A stretch of DNA of 64,000 bases. It comes from Achatina immaculata. Taxonomy: Eukaryota > Mollusca > Gastropoda > Stylommatophora > Achatinidae. The position numbers were made by a program, and so were the translations under genes. Positions 22,870-34,974 of this stretch are shown here, piece by piece. How positions within the stretch are numbered: the first letter of the stretch is position 1; every line of letters starts with the position of its first letter. Under the pieces are notes generated by a model. The model was given only the letters and a program-made list of their open reading frames with translations, had not been told where the DNA came from and searched no databases. The stretch spans positions 23,568,427 through 23,632,426 of the forward strand of contig CM019713.1 of NCBI GenBank assembly GCA_009760885.1. Direction: 5' to 3'.

Positions 22870-25866
22870 ATCTCTCTCTTTGAACCTTACGTGCCCAGGG
22901 CACATGGGGTTCCGCAAGGGTTTTCCACAAATGCCTGTCCTTTGCCTTTTTTTCTGCTCTTGCCCAGGTGAGCCCTCTATTGCTCAACATCCTTTCTGTT
23001 GTTCTTCTCCATGTCTCTTTTGGTCTACCCTTACTTCTGTTTCCCTGTGGTGTCCATCTTAGTGCTATTTTTGTTAGTGAGTTGTCAGTCATTCGGAGCA
23101 CATGTCCCATCGTCTTTCCTCAATAATTGCTGTCTTAAATATCTTAAAATAATTGCTCTTAAATATCCTGATTTTCGTATTTATGCTTAGTGTTTTTAGA
23201 TTTCCATATAGTCTGCAGCACTGCAAAAGCCTGGTTTGCTCTAGTAAGTCTGCTGTTGATGTCCTCTGTGCTGTCTCCATTTTCTACTACTCTACTGCCA
23301 AGGTATACAAATTCATTGACCTCCTCCACTAACTTGCTATCTACTCTGAGTACATTTCTGTTGTTCACATTTTGGTTCATTAACTTTGTCTTTCCTACGT
23401 TGATCTTTAGTCCTATGTTGTTTGCATTCTGAGTTAGCTTGTATTTTATCTTGCATATCTTTGTGGCTGCTTGATAGTAGACAAATGTCGTCCGCAAAGT
23501 CAAGGTCTTCCAGCACTGTATCAAGGGTCCATTGTAATCCTCTGCGTTTATCTGATGTTGCCCCGTTCATTAACCAGTCTACTGCCAAGATAAATAATGT
23601 TGGTGATAGTACACATCCCTGCTTGTACCCTAAAGCTGCTGGAGGTATGTTCTCCACAGATCACTTTGCACTGAAAACTCTCTTATAGAGCTTTGATTAC
23701 ATTCACTATCTTATGGGGGAGGCCATGCCATCTTAGGATTTTCCACAGTGCATCTCTGTTGAGACTGTCAAAAACTTTCTCAAAATCTATAAACAATGCA
23801 TATGTTGTGCTATGCCACTCATTTGCCTGTTCTAATATTTGTCTAAGTACAAATATGTGGTCTATGCATGATCTTCCTTTCCTAAATCCTGCCTGCTCTT
23901 TCCAAAGTTTTCCCTCAAGTGTTGGTACAATTCTGTTGATGATTATTCTACAAAATACTTTACTGGTGAGTGGCAGTAGGGTAATGCCTCTCCAGTTCCC
24001 ACCGCAATCTCTGAGGTCATCCTTTTTTGGTACTTTTACTATAAGGCCAGTTTTCCACTCTTCTGGAGCTTTTTCTAGATCCCAAATTTGTTGTAGTATC
24101 TGGCAGAGTTGTTTTGGTGTTTATATTTCTTCTGCTTTCAACATCTCAGCAGTCACTTCATCTTCACCTTTATCGCCTCCTTTACTTCACTTATTGTTAT
24201 TGGTCCTGTATTGATGTTTAGCTCCGTTTTTGGTTCAGGTATGTCTATTGTTTGTGCTGCTTGTGTTCCGTTTAGTAGGGTGTTAAAGTGTCCCCTCCAT
24301 CTTTCAATTTTTTCTCTTTCTCCACTGATCAGTTGTCCATTATGTGTCCTTACTGCACTCTCACATCTTGTGTTGAAGTTACCTGTCATCTGCTTTATGA
24401 TTTTATAAATGGTTTTCATGTCATTTGCATATGCTGCTGCTTCTGTTAAGTTGTCATAGTATTGACGTTTATCTTGATGGCATGATTCCTTCACTTCATT
24501 GTCTTTTTGTGCATAATTACTCAAAACTTGTTCTTTAAGCCGTTGTGATTTGTTGTTCAGTAATTTTTTCTTGATTTCTTTTCTTTGCTCTATCTTTTCC
24601 CATGTGGTCTTGTTTTTCCATTCTCTTTTCTCCATTTCCGATATCCCAGCAACTCTTTTGCCGTTTACTGTAGTGTTTTATTGAACTCTATTATGGACAT
24701 TTCTGCTTCGTCTTGTAGGACACTGAAGCGGTTCTTAAGTACTATTGAGAATTCATTCCTTGTTTGTCGGTCTTTCAGTTTTCTTGTATCAAAACGTATC
24801 TTTCTGTGTTCTCCGATTTTGGCTTTCCTTAATTTTAATTTTATTTTTGCTACCAGAAGGTTGTGATCACTTCCTACATCTGCTCCTTTCCTTGCTCGCA
24901 CATCTTGTAGTGACTGTTTCCACTTGTTGTTTATTAGTATGTGATCAATCTGGTTTTCTGTTGTCTTGTCTGGGGACCTCCAAGTCACTTTATGGATGTT
25001 TTTATGTTGGAAAATTGTCCCTCCGATGGTCATCATGTTTTCTTCACAGAAACTGCACAGTTTTTCTCCATTTTCATTTATTTCTCCGATTCCTTCTCTT
25101 CCCATGATTCTTCTTCTATCTTCATTTCCTTCACCTACTTTTGCATTGAAGTTGCCCAAGATGAGTAGCATATCATGCTTGGGTATTGTTTCTACTGTGG
25201 CTTGGAGGCTGTTGTAAAAATCTTCTTTTAATTCCTCTTCAGCTGCTTCTGTTGGCGCATAACAAACTATAATAGACAGCTTCGTGAATCTTGAGTTGAA
25301 GCGTGCATATAATATCTCATTTATAGGGGTCCATTTCAGCAATGTTCTTGATGCTTCTTTTGTTATAATCAATGCTACTCCTCCTTCATGATGATCTTCT
25401 TTACCTGACCATATTATTGTATCTTCTGTGTGCTGTTTTGTTAATTTCCTTCTGCCTTGTCCTGTCCATCTTGCCTCTTGTATTCCTAGTATGTCTAGTT
25501 TGTATCTGTGCATTTCCTTGATGGTTTGTGCTAGTTTTCCAGTCTGGTTAAGTGTTCTTACATTTCATCTGCCTATTTGCATCTTGTGTTTAGGTTCCAG
25601 GAGGTCTGCAGTCGGGCTGGGGACTTCCAGTGGCTGGCTTTCATCCACAACCTTCATGGGCTCAGTTTCCTGATAAGCATTTCTCCTTTCAGCTGCATTT
25701 GCTTTTTCCCTTGCTTCTGTTTCTGTAGCAGTCTGATTGTTTTGTTTTTTTTTTACCATATAGGGTTGCTGGCCCTATGCCGAACCCTCCTTAGTCACCT
25801 TTTATGATCATGCGTGGTAGGGTACAATGGTCCTATTCTTTGCAGATCCCAGGTACCACACGGGGG
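22870..25866 (-). pseudogene. LINE-D, near full-length, decayed
   Basis: An RTE-type non-LTR element with both ends present. The 5' end at about 25866 matches the 5' end of the plus copy at 62237. In order on the minus strand: an N-terminal basic stretch (25759-25565), broken by a stop where the other copy has W in GSWNVRT; an AP-type endonuclease (25513-24665) with LGIQEARW, LGNFNAKVG (usually GDFN, so a likely weakened metal site) and GSDHNLL; a linker (24635-24153); RT with GYKQGCVLSPTLFIL and the catalytic LDFADDICLL (23657-23337); a thumb with VYLGSRV (23524-23159); and a C-terminal GHVLR..RSKGRPKETW block (23110-22876). Several stops and frameshifts make it inactive. The endonuclease resembles craniofacial development protein 2, itself RTE-derived. 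Confidence 0.9.
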
Positions 25867-27186
25867 CTACAGTATTTAGTGATGCAAATAACCGCCAAAA
25901 GTCAGAAAGACAAATGTTATGCTAAATAGCAGAGAAATAAAGCCGGCCGTAGATGCAAAAATACACGGAGAATTACTTAACAGGTGAAATGCTTCAGGTG
26001 TGTTGAACACATGATAAAAGAGGATGGAAAATGTGAAACGAAAATTAACAGATGAATAGGAATGGTAAAAAAAAACACCTTAAGCAGAATGAGGAGGATC
26101 CTTACATTAAATATCATGGCAGTTGAGAGCATGCATCATAAAATGCTACATATATTCAATATTCCTTTTTGGTGTAAAAGCTTGGACCATTAATAAAGCC
26201 GTAAAGAAAACTGAGTGAAATGTTGGGATATAGAATAGTCTGTATCTCATGGACAGAAAACAAAGAAAAAAAAATTGCTAAACCAGCTTGAAGTGAAAAG
26301 AGAATTGCTGAAAATCATAATGAAAGCAAGACAACTAAGATACCTTGATCACGTCAAGAGGTATAATACCATATCAAAGGGCAGAGAACAACAGCAACAC
26401 TGATAGGTTGACATCATCAAGAGAAACAGCAGAATGGGAGATTCACTGCAGCCAACCTTCTGTGGGGTGATGGCACAAGATGACCTTCACACAGACAAAA
26501 AAATTACTGATCTGGACACTGTGTCATCAAACCATCGTCAGCTCATGCCAGGAAATGTTATTTTTATTTCTGGTTAATAAATCCATACATTGTGTTCATA
26601 ATTCTTGTACATGTGTTTTTGTAGTTTCTAGCATGAAAAAACATTGATTTGGACTTCATCACAATCACCACAGTAAGCACCATTATCAAAAGCATAATTA
26701 TTATCATTTGCAGCAACTTTTTACCAGCACAGTCATCAACTCTTTGTCAAGAAATCTTCATTTTAACTTTGACATAACTTTTTACATTGTCTTTTATTGT
26801 TGCGCATGTGCTTTTAATTCTTTTTGTGAAGCTCATTAGCCACAGAAAGAGTGACATGATTCTAAAAAAAAAAGTAATGGTAAGGTGGTTTGGGCCAACC
26901 TGAACTAGCCAAAAACTTAATCCTCATGATTACTGACAAAATGATTGATATTATCGTGACTGAAACCAACAGATATGCCCAGCAGCTGGAACTCCAGTTC
27001 TGTTACTTGCATGAGTGTTAGCAGAGATGAATTCCTTGTATTTATTACTTTCATATAATATAAAGGAGTGGTTGAGAAGTCAGAAATGTACTGGTCAACA
27101 AAACCTTCACTTGAAACATCTGATGTAATGGTAAATCATGAGTTGGAGATTCAGCCTTCTTATGAAGTGTGTGTATTTTGTTTAGA
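25867..27186. other. spacer with one decayed LINE C-terminus
   Basis: About 26170-26430 on the plus strand encodes, with stops, RIVCISWTE and VKRELLKIIMKARQLRYLDHVKR, the thumb and C-terminal style of a non-LTR element (ISWTE..N, LRYLGHVKR). The rest shows nothing recognisable. Confidence 0.5.
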
Positions 27187-27415
27187 ATAATATCTTGTCC
27201 TCTGTCTTCCTGGAACTGTGAGGTAGTGTACTCTGTCTTCCTGGAACTGTGAGGTAGTGTACTCTGTCTTCCTGGAACTGTGAGGTAGTGTACTCTGTCT
27301 TCCTGGAACTGTGAGGTAGTGTACTCTGTCTTCCTGGAACTGTGAGGTAGTGTCCTCTGTCTTCCTGGAACTGTGAGGTAGTGTCCTCTGTCTTCCTGGA
27401 ACTGTGAGGTAGGTG
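27187..27415 (+). repeat. 31-bp minisatellite
   Basis: About seven copies of a 31-bp unit containing CTGTCTTCCTGGAACTGTGA and GGTAGTGT. Copies are nearly identical. The unit matches the edge of SINE-F that continues at 27416. ORFs over it are artefacts of the repeat. Confidence 0.95.
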
Positions 27416-27665
27416 TACTTTGCAGCTAATGCTGTGAAGGTTTTGAAGCACAACATCACATGGTTGTGGAAGCTGGTTTTTTTTCGGTTCTGGAGTGCAT
27501 CTAAAAAGCAGGAGTTGTGCAATGCTTCTTTAGCAGATTCCACCACCTTGGGGGCTTTGGCAATCCATCCATGCCCTGTTAGCCATGCTAGGCCTGTTAT
27601 TTGGGGGAGGGGGGGTACCAGTTGAGAGGTGAGATAAGGTCATTGTCAGCCGTGGGTCACTGATT
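27416..27665 (+). mobile_element. SINE-F copy
   Basis: Shares with 59100-59345 the order GCTGTGAAG, AAAAAGCAG, TGCTTCTTTA, CCACCACCTTGGGG, CTAGGCCTGTTA and GAGAGGTGAG. It shares the second half, in reverse, with 36950-37165 and 38270-38495. No ORF or tRNA-like promoter was recognised, so its class is uncertain. Confidence 0.7.
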
Positions 27666-28265
27666 GCCAATACAGACTGAGAACAACAGCACAGATGCCA
27701 GTTAATTTATTCAAGGAAAAACCATTCTCTGAAGCACAAGTTAGCACGATTCTCAAAATCAAACAACACATACAACAGAATGTAGCTGTGAGGCTCTGTT
27801 TGAAAGGTTGTTTGGCCATGGTGCAATATATACCTCCAAATAGATCAAATCTATGAATATAGCTTTGGATATATTTGGAATTGCTGAGTCTGAAGCTGCA
27901 ATGTAGTTTGAGGACTTCAGTTATCACTCATAAGTGTGTCAATACTGACCTTAGGGAAAAGCCAACAAAATATGGACAACTAGTATCCATACCTGTCTCT
28001 GTTCATACAATTATGTATGAACCAAACTTATGCTGTAGGAACTGTCAGGCCGAACAGAAAAAAAAAGAAACGTACTTAATTAGCTGATACAGAAAATCTC
28101 AGTCATAGAATTATTGCTTTACGTTTGGCAGAATGCCCCTAAGTGAATGTACAAGAATGTCTTCTTGATGATGAAGTGAACATGATGAAAACAAGAAACC
28201 TGTTGCGGTTGTCCATTACAATAACGTGGGGGCTGCGGATAATGGTAAACAAATTTTAGATGCTT
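27666..28265. other. no recognisable gene
   Basis: No motif-bearing ORF or repeat was identified up to the LINE-B insertion. Confidence 0.4.
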
Positions 28266-29552
28266 ACCCTGGTGTAAAATTCTGTTAAAAATCATAATGG
28301 GTAGACTTCGAAAGAAAATAGAAGAAGAAGTCAATATGGTCCAAGCTGGTTTCAGCCAAGGAAGAGGATCAAGAGATCATATATTCAATCTAAGATTAAT
28401 AATAGAGAAATGCAGAGAGTTTAATGTGAATCTATATTTATCCTTTATAGACTACTCAAAGGCATTTGATTGTGTACAACACCAGAAACTTTGGGAAATA
28501 ATGGAAAAAATGGGATTTCCAACACATTTGATAAAATTAACATCACTGCTGTATCTAGACCAACAAGCAGCAGTAAGAATAAATGGTGAAACAACAACTT
28601 GGTTTGACATAAAACAAGGGGTCCGTCAGGGGTGCATATTGTCGCCTTACTTATTTAACTTGTATACTGAAAATATAATGAGGAATGTTAGAGAAGATGT
28701 AGACAAAGAATATTATGATGCCATAACAGTTGGAGGTTATGAAATACCAGAGATAAGATATGCTGATGACACAGTATTGCTGTCCACAACACAAAAAGGA
28801 ATGGAAAAACTAATTATGTCAGTCCGCAAGAACAGCGAAGAGCAGAACCTCTATCTTAATGCAAAGAAAACTAAAGTGATGACAACTGACAAAACAAACA
28901 AGGCAACTGAAATATGTATCAATGAGGAAAAACTGGAAGAAGTGGAGACTTTTGAATATCTTGGATCACTACTAACTAATAATGGAGATACAATGATGGA
29001 AATTAAAAGGAGGACATCTATCGCTCTTCAGAAAGTAAAACAAATAAAGAATCTGTGGAGAGGAGCAGACAGAAACACAAAAATAAGATTTTTAAGGGCA
29101 TGCATCTTTCCCATCGCAACATATGCCTGTGAGACCTGGACACTTAACAAAACAGCTGAAAAACACATAAATGCCTTTGAATGTAAATGCTACAGAAGAG
29201 TTCTCCAAATATCGTGGACACAAAAAAGAACAAATATATCTATACTACAAGAGCTTAATATTGAAGAACGCTGGCTAGTAAAGAGGATTAAAGAAAGAAA
29301 ACTTAAATATTTTGGACACATTAAACGTCATGATAATTTAGAGAAGACCGTATTGGAAGGATACATAATGGGAAAAAGAAAAAGAGGAAGACCAAAACGA
29401 AGATGGCTGCAAGACATCGTTGACGATCTGCAAATTGATGCAACAGCAGCAGGCCATCTTGCTCACAACCGAGAGGCCTACAGGAGTGCTGTTTGGGAGG
29501 CAAAGTTCCGCAAGGGACATGCAAATGAATGAATGAATGAATGACCCTGGTG
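28266..29552 (+). mobile_element. LINE-B (RTE/BovB-like), young 5'-truncated copy with TSD
   Basis: The element body is 28275-29543, flanked by the perfect 9-bp duplication ACCCTGGTG at 28266-28274 and 29544-29552. The frame is open from the truncation point (28276) to the stop at 29532, about 419 codons. It encodes RT from QAGFSQGRGSRDHIF through FIDYSKAFDCVQ (motif A), GVRQGCILSPYLF (motif B) and the intact catalytic IRYADDTVLLS. Thumb and C-terminal blocks follow: FEYLGSLLTNNGD, YACETWTLNK, ISWTQKRTN, LKYFGHIKR and GKRKRGRPKRRW. The C-terminal arrangement resembles BovB-type RTE elements. The endonuclease is missing through truncation. The 3' tail is an (ATGA)n run. Confidence 0.93.
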
Positions 29553-29747
29553 GATCACAAGTGATGCAAGATGCATTATGAAAATTTTGCCATCTGAGCA
29601 CAGAGTTGTTACATCTTGTTCAAGAAAGACAATTTTGCATAAAAAATTATTGCCATTCCTCATAAAACATTGAAAGACTACAAGGATGAACAATGCAGCT
29701 ATCAAACTGCTGACAAAGAGACTAAGACCATAATTAAAAAAACTAAT

Positions 29748-30115
29748 CATTTGCATGCCCTTGCGGAACTTTGCCTCCCTAACAGCTCTCCTATAGGCCT
29801 CTTGGCTGTAAGCAAGACACCCTGCAGCTGATACATCTATTTGCAGATCATCAACGATGCCTTGCAGCCACCTTCGCCTTGATCTTCCTCACTTTCCCAT
29901 TAGGTACCCTTCCAAGGCTGTCTTCTCTAAATTATGACGTTTAATATGTCCAAAATAATTTTCTCTCTTTAATCTTTCTTACTAGCCAACCTTCTTCAAT
30001 ATTAAGATCTAGCAGTATGGATATATTTGTTCTTTGCTGTTTCTTTTGTGTCCATATTTGAAGGAATCTTCTGTAGCATTTACATTCAAAGGTCTCACAG
30101 GCATATGTTGCGATG
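29748..30115 (-). mobile_element. LINE-B 3' fragment, inverted
   Basis: Minus-strand copy of the LINE-B C-terminus from the YACET region to GCAAATGA. It is several percent diverged, with a few stops, and lies about 200 bp from the plus copy in opposite orientation. Confidence 0.85.
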
Positions 30116-30147
30116 AAAAAAAACCAATACAGTTTGTATATTTAAGA

Positions 30148-30432
30148 CCAACGCAGAGATTAGGCAGATGAGCGAACATACATCTCATTGGTGATAAGAA
30201 AAAGGAGATGGACATATATCAGCCATGTGATGTGAAGAAACAATCAGAGAATCCCAAAACAAGCTATCAAGTGGAACAGGCCAAAGGAAAAAAAGGAGGT
30301 CGACCACATAAAACTCAGAAGACGTCAAGAGAACCCAAATTGGTTAGCATGAAATCCCTTTACAAGATTGAAAATCTTAATGACAATCAGAAAAACTTAA
30401 CTACTATATAAGCCCTAAGTGATGTATAATGG
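30148..30432 (+). mobile_element. LINE-C 3' fragment
   Basis: Matches the last 290 bases of LINE-C (KKRRWTYISHVM.., NPKTSYQVEQ in the common alternative frame, DDNQKNLTTI end). It is degenerate. Confidence 0.8.
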
Positions 30433-30734
30433 CAGCATGCTACCAGACTTGTGACTCCTGGGTTTATGAGTTTCACTCCTTTTTCCCTTGTGCCAGATAG
30501 TGGAATATACAAGTTTTTTTTTTTTTGCTGCTCATTATCTCTGCACAAGATGGTGGTGGAGGAGGATTTTAACAAATTCGATATGATATCTTTATCCAGT
30601 AATTGCAATAACTGGCAATTACCTGTAAATCAACCAATAAAAAATTACAAAAACAGAAATTTTTGGAGGCTGTCAGTTAATGTAACCGTCTAACATAACT
30701 TTGTAAAAGCAAACAGTGAAATTGGAGATTAAAT

Positions 30735-31415
30735 GGACCAGGAGAATGATGAATCGACCACACCCAAAAGAATTAATAAATCTTTAAACCAACTTACGAA
30801 TCCCACAACTAAATGTCAATCTAGATGAAATTATATTGAATGAAACTGAAACAGCAGTGAATCTAATGCTGCAGGTGAAGATGAAATAACAGCCGAAATG
30901 TTAAAAACTATTAACAGTGACAACACAAGCCAACTACAGAGAATGTTGAATAAAGTTTGGAAAAAAGAAAAATCTCTTCTAATTATTCAATTCAAATGTA
31001 ATATCCACCCTCATTTATGCATGTGAAAGCTGGAAAACAACTAAAGAAATAAACAACAAATTAGACTTTTTTTAAAACAAATGCCTAAGGAAAATACAAT
31101 GGAACGAACTCAAGAACAGAGACACAAGGCAGATGAGCAAACAACATCCTGTCTCATGGGTGATCATAAAAAGGAGGTGGATATATATCGGTCACATGAT
31201 GAGAAGAAACAATCAGTGAATCCCAAAACAAACTATCAAGTGAAACACAATAGGCCAAAGAAAAGGAGGTTGACTACATGAAACTCTAAAGAGGACATTG
31301 TTAAGAGAGGCCAAATTAGTGGGCATAAAATACCTTCATGAGGTTGAAAAACTTGCCGAAAATGGGAAAACTCCCTATGTGACATTTAACAGCATGGGAA
31401 GGATATAAGAAAAAC
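30735..31415 (+). mobile_element. LINE-C fragment with internal deletion
   Basis: 30735-30985 matches the LINE-C linker before RT (RPHPKELIN..LNVNLDE..ETETAVN; compare 56815-57040). It then joins directly to the thumb and C-terminal region from ATTCAATTCAAATG (30990) to the end near 31410. The whole RT catalytic core is absent. Confidence 0.8.
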
Positions 31416-31757
31416 AATGATGCTTAATTTGCATAGAGAAGGATCAGCCAGTTTTGACTTTGGTGCAGCAAGTAAGCATTTTGTAATATGTAAATATTGC
31501 TGCAAATAAAGTAAGAAAAAATTTCACGCAAACATTTAATTCCCATTGATAATAAGGCACAGAATGTTGTATTGACAAAACCAGTATTTTGGAAGCTACA
31601 TCATGGAAGGTGAAAGACTAACACCAGTTTGGAAAAATCCTAGCACCACCACACTCCTTATCTCAAGTTACTCACCACAGCAATGTTTTTGAGTTTCTAT
31701 TCACAGTATGAGATTTTTGCACAAAAGAACATAAATCATCATATACATAATTCTTAA
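31416..31757. other. spacer between LINE-C and PINX1
   Basis: AT-rich; no feature is seen. Confidence 0.4.
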
Positions 31758-31763
31758 TTTATT
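31758..31763 (-). terminator. polyadenylation signal of PINX1
   Basis: AATAAA on the minus strand, 88 bases after the PINX1 stop codon. Confidence 0.6.
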
Positions 31764-31850
31764 ATGCTCTGGTGTTTCAAAGAAGCTCTAATTCAGTCTA
31801 ATATTAATTATAATATGTTAATATTATAATCTTTTTGAGCTCTTTTTCGG

Positions 31851-33179
31851 TCATCGAGTTTTTCCTTCAAGCGACCTGTTAAGACCTTCGTAACCAGCAA
31901 TGTCTGCAACGTTGGAACCTGGAAACAGTTCATCACTTTCATTTGACTTCTTCCTCAAAAGTTCCATCTTTCTTTTCTTTTTCTTCTCTTTTTTCTTCAT
32001 CTTCTTTTCATGTTTACTCATCTTCAGTTGAAAACTGGCATTTATTTTTGTGCTGCCTCCCTTCTGCTTTTCCTCTCCTACAAAAGCCGTGTTGTCAGCA
32101 ACGTTGGTACCTTCAGTTTCGTTCTCTTGAGATTCGGCAACATCAGAGTCCTTCCGTTTGTTACGTTTCTTTGACTTTGTCTCAATCCCATCATTAGTGG
32201 TACATGTGTCTGATGTTGAAAGAACCTCCTCATTACCTGTTTGTGACTGCTTTCTTTTCTTCTTCTTTACTTTCTCATGTTTCGAGACATCCTCTGCAGG
32301 AGCGGACACTTCTTTTCTGTTTTTCTTCTTCTTCTTCATAACTTCATAGTCACTTTCAAAGCTGTCAGTGATTGATTTCTCTGTTGCATCTGCTGAACTA
32401 CTTATATCTGTCCCAATATTATCAATGTTATCAATAATAACTAATTTTCTCTTCTTTGCAGTCCCATTACACTCTATAAATGCATTATCAGTACTTGAAC
32501 CATCAGCTGTTACTACTTCCTCATCAAAGTCTTTCTTTCTTTTTTTGCTTTTCTTTTTCCTTTTACTCTCTCTTCCATCATCAGTGACTGATGTACCATA
32601 TTCACTGTTATTAAGTGGTGTTTTCTTTTCCTTTTCTTGGGCATATTTTCACACTGTGTATCTCAGGTAACTCATCACAATTTGAATTTTTGTTTGATAC
32701 TGGCTTAAACTCTGCTGTAGTTTTCTGCTCATCTCTTACCTTGCATTTCTTAGAAGATAATTTCAAATCTCCATGAGCATCATCATCATCATTTTGTTTT
32801 TTATTTTTCTTTCGCTTTGTCTTTGAAAGCTTAACTTCAGCATCTTCTCTCTGGAAACTGCTGCGACTAGTCTCGCTGAAATTCTGATACCAGCCTCGAC
32901 AAACCTGTACATCTGTGCCAGATTCACCTTCAATACTGTTAAATGTACTCTCAGCCCCATTATGTGGTATTCTGGTTTCTTCCTTGTCACCATCAGGACC
33001 ATTCTTATCTGCCCCTTTTTCAGCCGTGGTATCATCATCATTTGTTTTATGCCCATTTCGTGCTTCTTTTCGAGCTTTTAGTTCAGCCATCTTCTTAGCA
33101 AAGTACTCCTGAACGCTGCTGGTACTAGTTATTGTTTTAAGACAATGCCCTGGCTCCTCAGTGCCACCACAGCTTGGAT
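31851..33179 (-). CDS. PINX1: PINX1, last exon (with one frameshift)
   Basis: PINX1 is a nucleolar G-patch protein that binds TERF1 and telomerase and helps rRNA maturation. This exon starts after a TTTAGGTAG acceptor at 33180-33181, in phase 1 with the exon ending at 35859. It contains the family hallmark SVQEYFAKKMAELKARKEAR, then a very Lys/Glu/Asp-rich tail with repeated KKKKRK clusters, as expected for the nucleolar C-terminus. The tail ends at the stop at 31851-31853. Near 32648 the frame shifts by one base in an A-run (GTGAAAATATG). The first frame would stop at 32611, while the second frame stays open to the natural end with the same composition. An assembly error in the homopolymer is the simplest reading; a real truncation allele is possible. 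The tail is longer than in vertebrates. Confidence 0.82.
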
Positions 33180-33345
33180 CTACCTAAAACAGAAAGGAGA
33201 CGAAAATCTACCATTATCATCATTTCTGTGAAAAAACTCATGCAACTGATTCTGTGAAAAGAATAAAATATCCAACCATTTCTCTCTCAAACCTGCAAGG
33301 CCAAGAGTGATTAATTCCACTAAAACCTTCTTCCACTAACAGGGG

Positions 33346-33645
33346 GTCTTCTTCGTCGTTCGCCCTCAAAAGGGCAGCAGTTGTGTTGTGTTGCAGTTAG
33401 GTGCCTATTGGCCCAACACATCCGACTTCAATCTGATGCATTTTTAGGATCGGGTTCATCTTCCCACTGCAATCTTATTCACTTGGCCAGACTGCTGTCT
33501 GTGGGGGGGGGGAAGACGGGGACGGGACATGCCACTGGGAGGTATAATAGGTCTTGGCCAGCTGTATGGCTCATTAACTGTGATGCGAGTAGTCAGTGAT
33601 GTGTTGCTGACTGCTATCTCATTCAGCTCGAGTGTTTCTTTGCCC
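33346..33645 (-). mobile_element. SINE-G in a PINX1 intron
   Basis: Best-preserved SINE-G. On the minus strand it starts near CACTCGAGCTGAATGA. It passes a C-run (33504-33512), then GCAGTCTGGCCAAGTGAATA and GTCGGATGTGTTGGGCC, and ends CCCTTTTGAGGGCGAACGACGAAGAAGA. About 300 bp. No tRNA-type A and B boxes were recognised. Confidence 0.7.
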
Positions 33646-33655
33646 GTTTCTTTCA

Positions 33656-33737
33656 TGAAGTTGATTCTGGTGCTCAAAGTTGATTCTGGTGCTCAAAGCT
33701 GATTCTGGTGCTCAAAGTTGATTCTGGTGCTCAAATT
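33656..33737 (+). repeat. 19-bp minisatellite, 4 copies
   Basis: Four tandem copies of TTGATTCTGGTGCTCAAAG with one variant base, directly next to the SINE-G head. Confidence 0.92.
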
Positions 33738-34744
33738 ATTTGACATTCTGCATCAGCTGGAGAAACTGACTCAAGTTTTCTAGCAGCTGAATCAAAGAAT
33801 TAACAGACTGGTCACTCTCCAGATTTCTACAAGGGACAAAAAAAAAAAAATGGAATGGAGATATGCATGGCAACAGAATAACCCCAAATAGGTTTATTAC
33901 AAGCATCCACGGTCAACAGGAAAAATTTATTGAGAGGTTATTGTTCACTTTTGGATCTAGAAACTGCTTCTTCTGCGTTCCATCGTTCTAGACCCAAAGA
34001 CTTCTAATATTTATTGTCCGGAGATTCAAAAGCAATAAATCAGGTTTCAGAGCTCATGTTGGCAAGGGTAATACTTTGCTATGCCTTGCTATGACTGAAA
34101 CTCTTGATGGAATGGAAATAAATGTTCACCGCCACTGGAAAATAATAAATCCAGAAATGCTGTCGCAATCTGAACACCAGAAAACATTCTTTTAGATCAC
34201 GTTTAACTAACAGAAAAGGAGGGGAAAAGAAATGAAATGGAGATATGGATGGAAACTGAAAGAATAAACGTGATCATTTTTTTTCCTATTAGATAAACTG
34301 AAATGTTCACTTTACATAAGCCCCGAATATGCTGCTGACTTAATGAAACCTTGCACTGGGAATGAACTTTTGATCAGAATTATGGGAACACTGTAAAGGT
34401 ATCTGACCAGAAAGTTGTTTCATTAGAACTTATAATAATAGGATTTTATCTCAGAGAAGGGTTCCAAAGCAGACAGATGCTGGCAGCTGTTGGACTTAAA
34501 GAGGATCATTGTGCTGATCAGCTTCTGACACAACTCTACCAGTTGCTGGATTTACACAATCAACTACAGTAAACAGCAAGCAACAGACCTCTGTACTTGC
34601 ATTTTTTTTTTCTTCAGATTTGGTAAGCTGGCAATCACATTGTATTCTTATGCACATGGGAATTTTTTTGGCTTTTATTAATTTTTGTTGTTGCTAGCTC
34701 ATCCCATTTAAACAAAAATCTGTTTCCATGACTACATGTCTGGG
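33738..34744. other. PINX1 intron sequence, nothing recognised
   Basis: Probably the intron between the PINX1 exons ending at 33179 and starting at 35859. No exon or repeat was identified. Confidence 0.4.
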
Positions 34745-34970
34745 AAATGGTGTTGGGCCCGTATTTCCAAGACCTCTGGCACATGAAAGTGTGATGTGGT
34801 CAGTATAACACCTTTCCAGATTTCTCAGGTACCCATTTTTAGAGACTGGGTGGACCTAAAGGCTTTTTAGGTGTGGTACCATAAAAAAAATCCCCACTGC
34901 TGGGACTCGAACCCAGTACCACCGGATTAGTAAACTGAGCACCTAACTATTCGGCCAATCAGGCTGCCCC
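34745..34970 (-). mobile_element. SINE-T, second tRNA-derived SINE
   Basis: On the minus strand a tRNA-like head starts near 34969, with a GGCCGAATAGTTAGGTGCTC A-box area and the B box GGTTCGAGTCCCAG. A T-run follows, then the same core as the copy at 5749-6001 (CCACCCAGTCTCTAAAAATG, GGGTACC, then AATCTGG). No clear TSD was found. Confidence 0.85.
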
Positions 34971-34974
34971 ATAT

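Noticed and set aside
22808..25807. Plus-strand ORFs such as 23693-24214 and 24745-25107
   Set aside because: They are antisense to the minus-strand LINE-D, and their Phe/Ser/Leu-rich content is a shadow.
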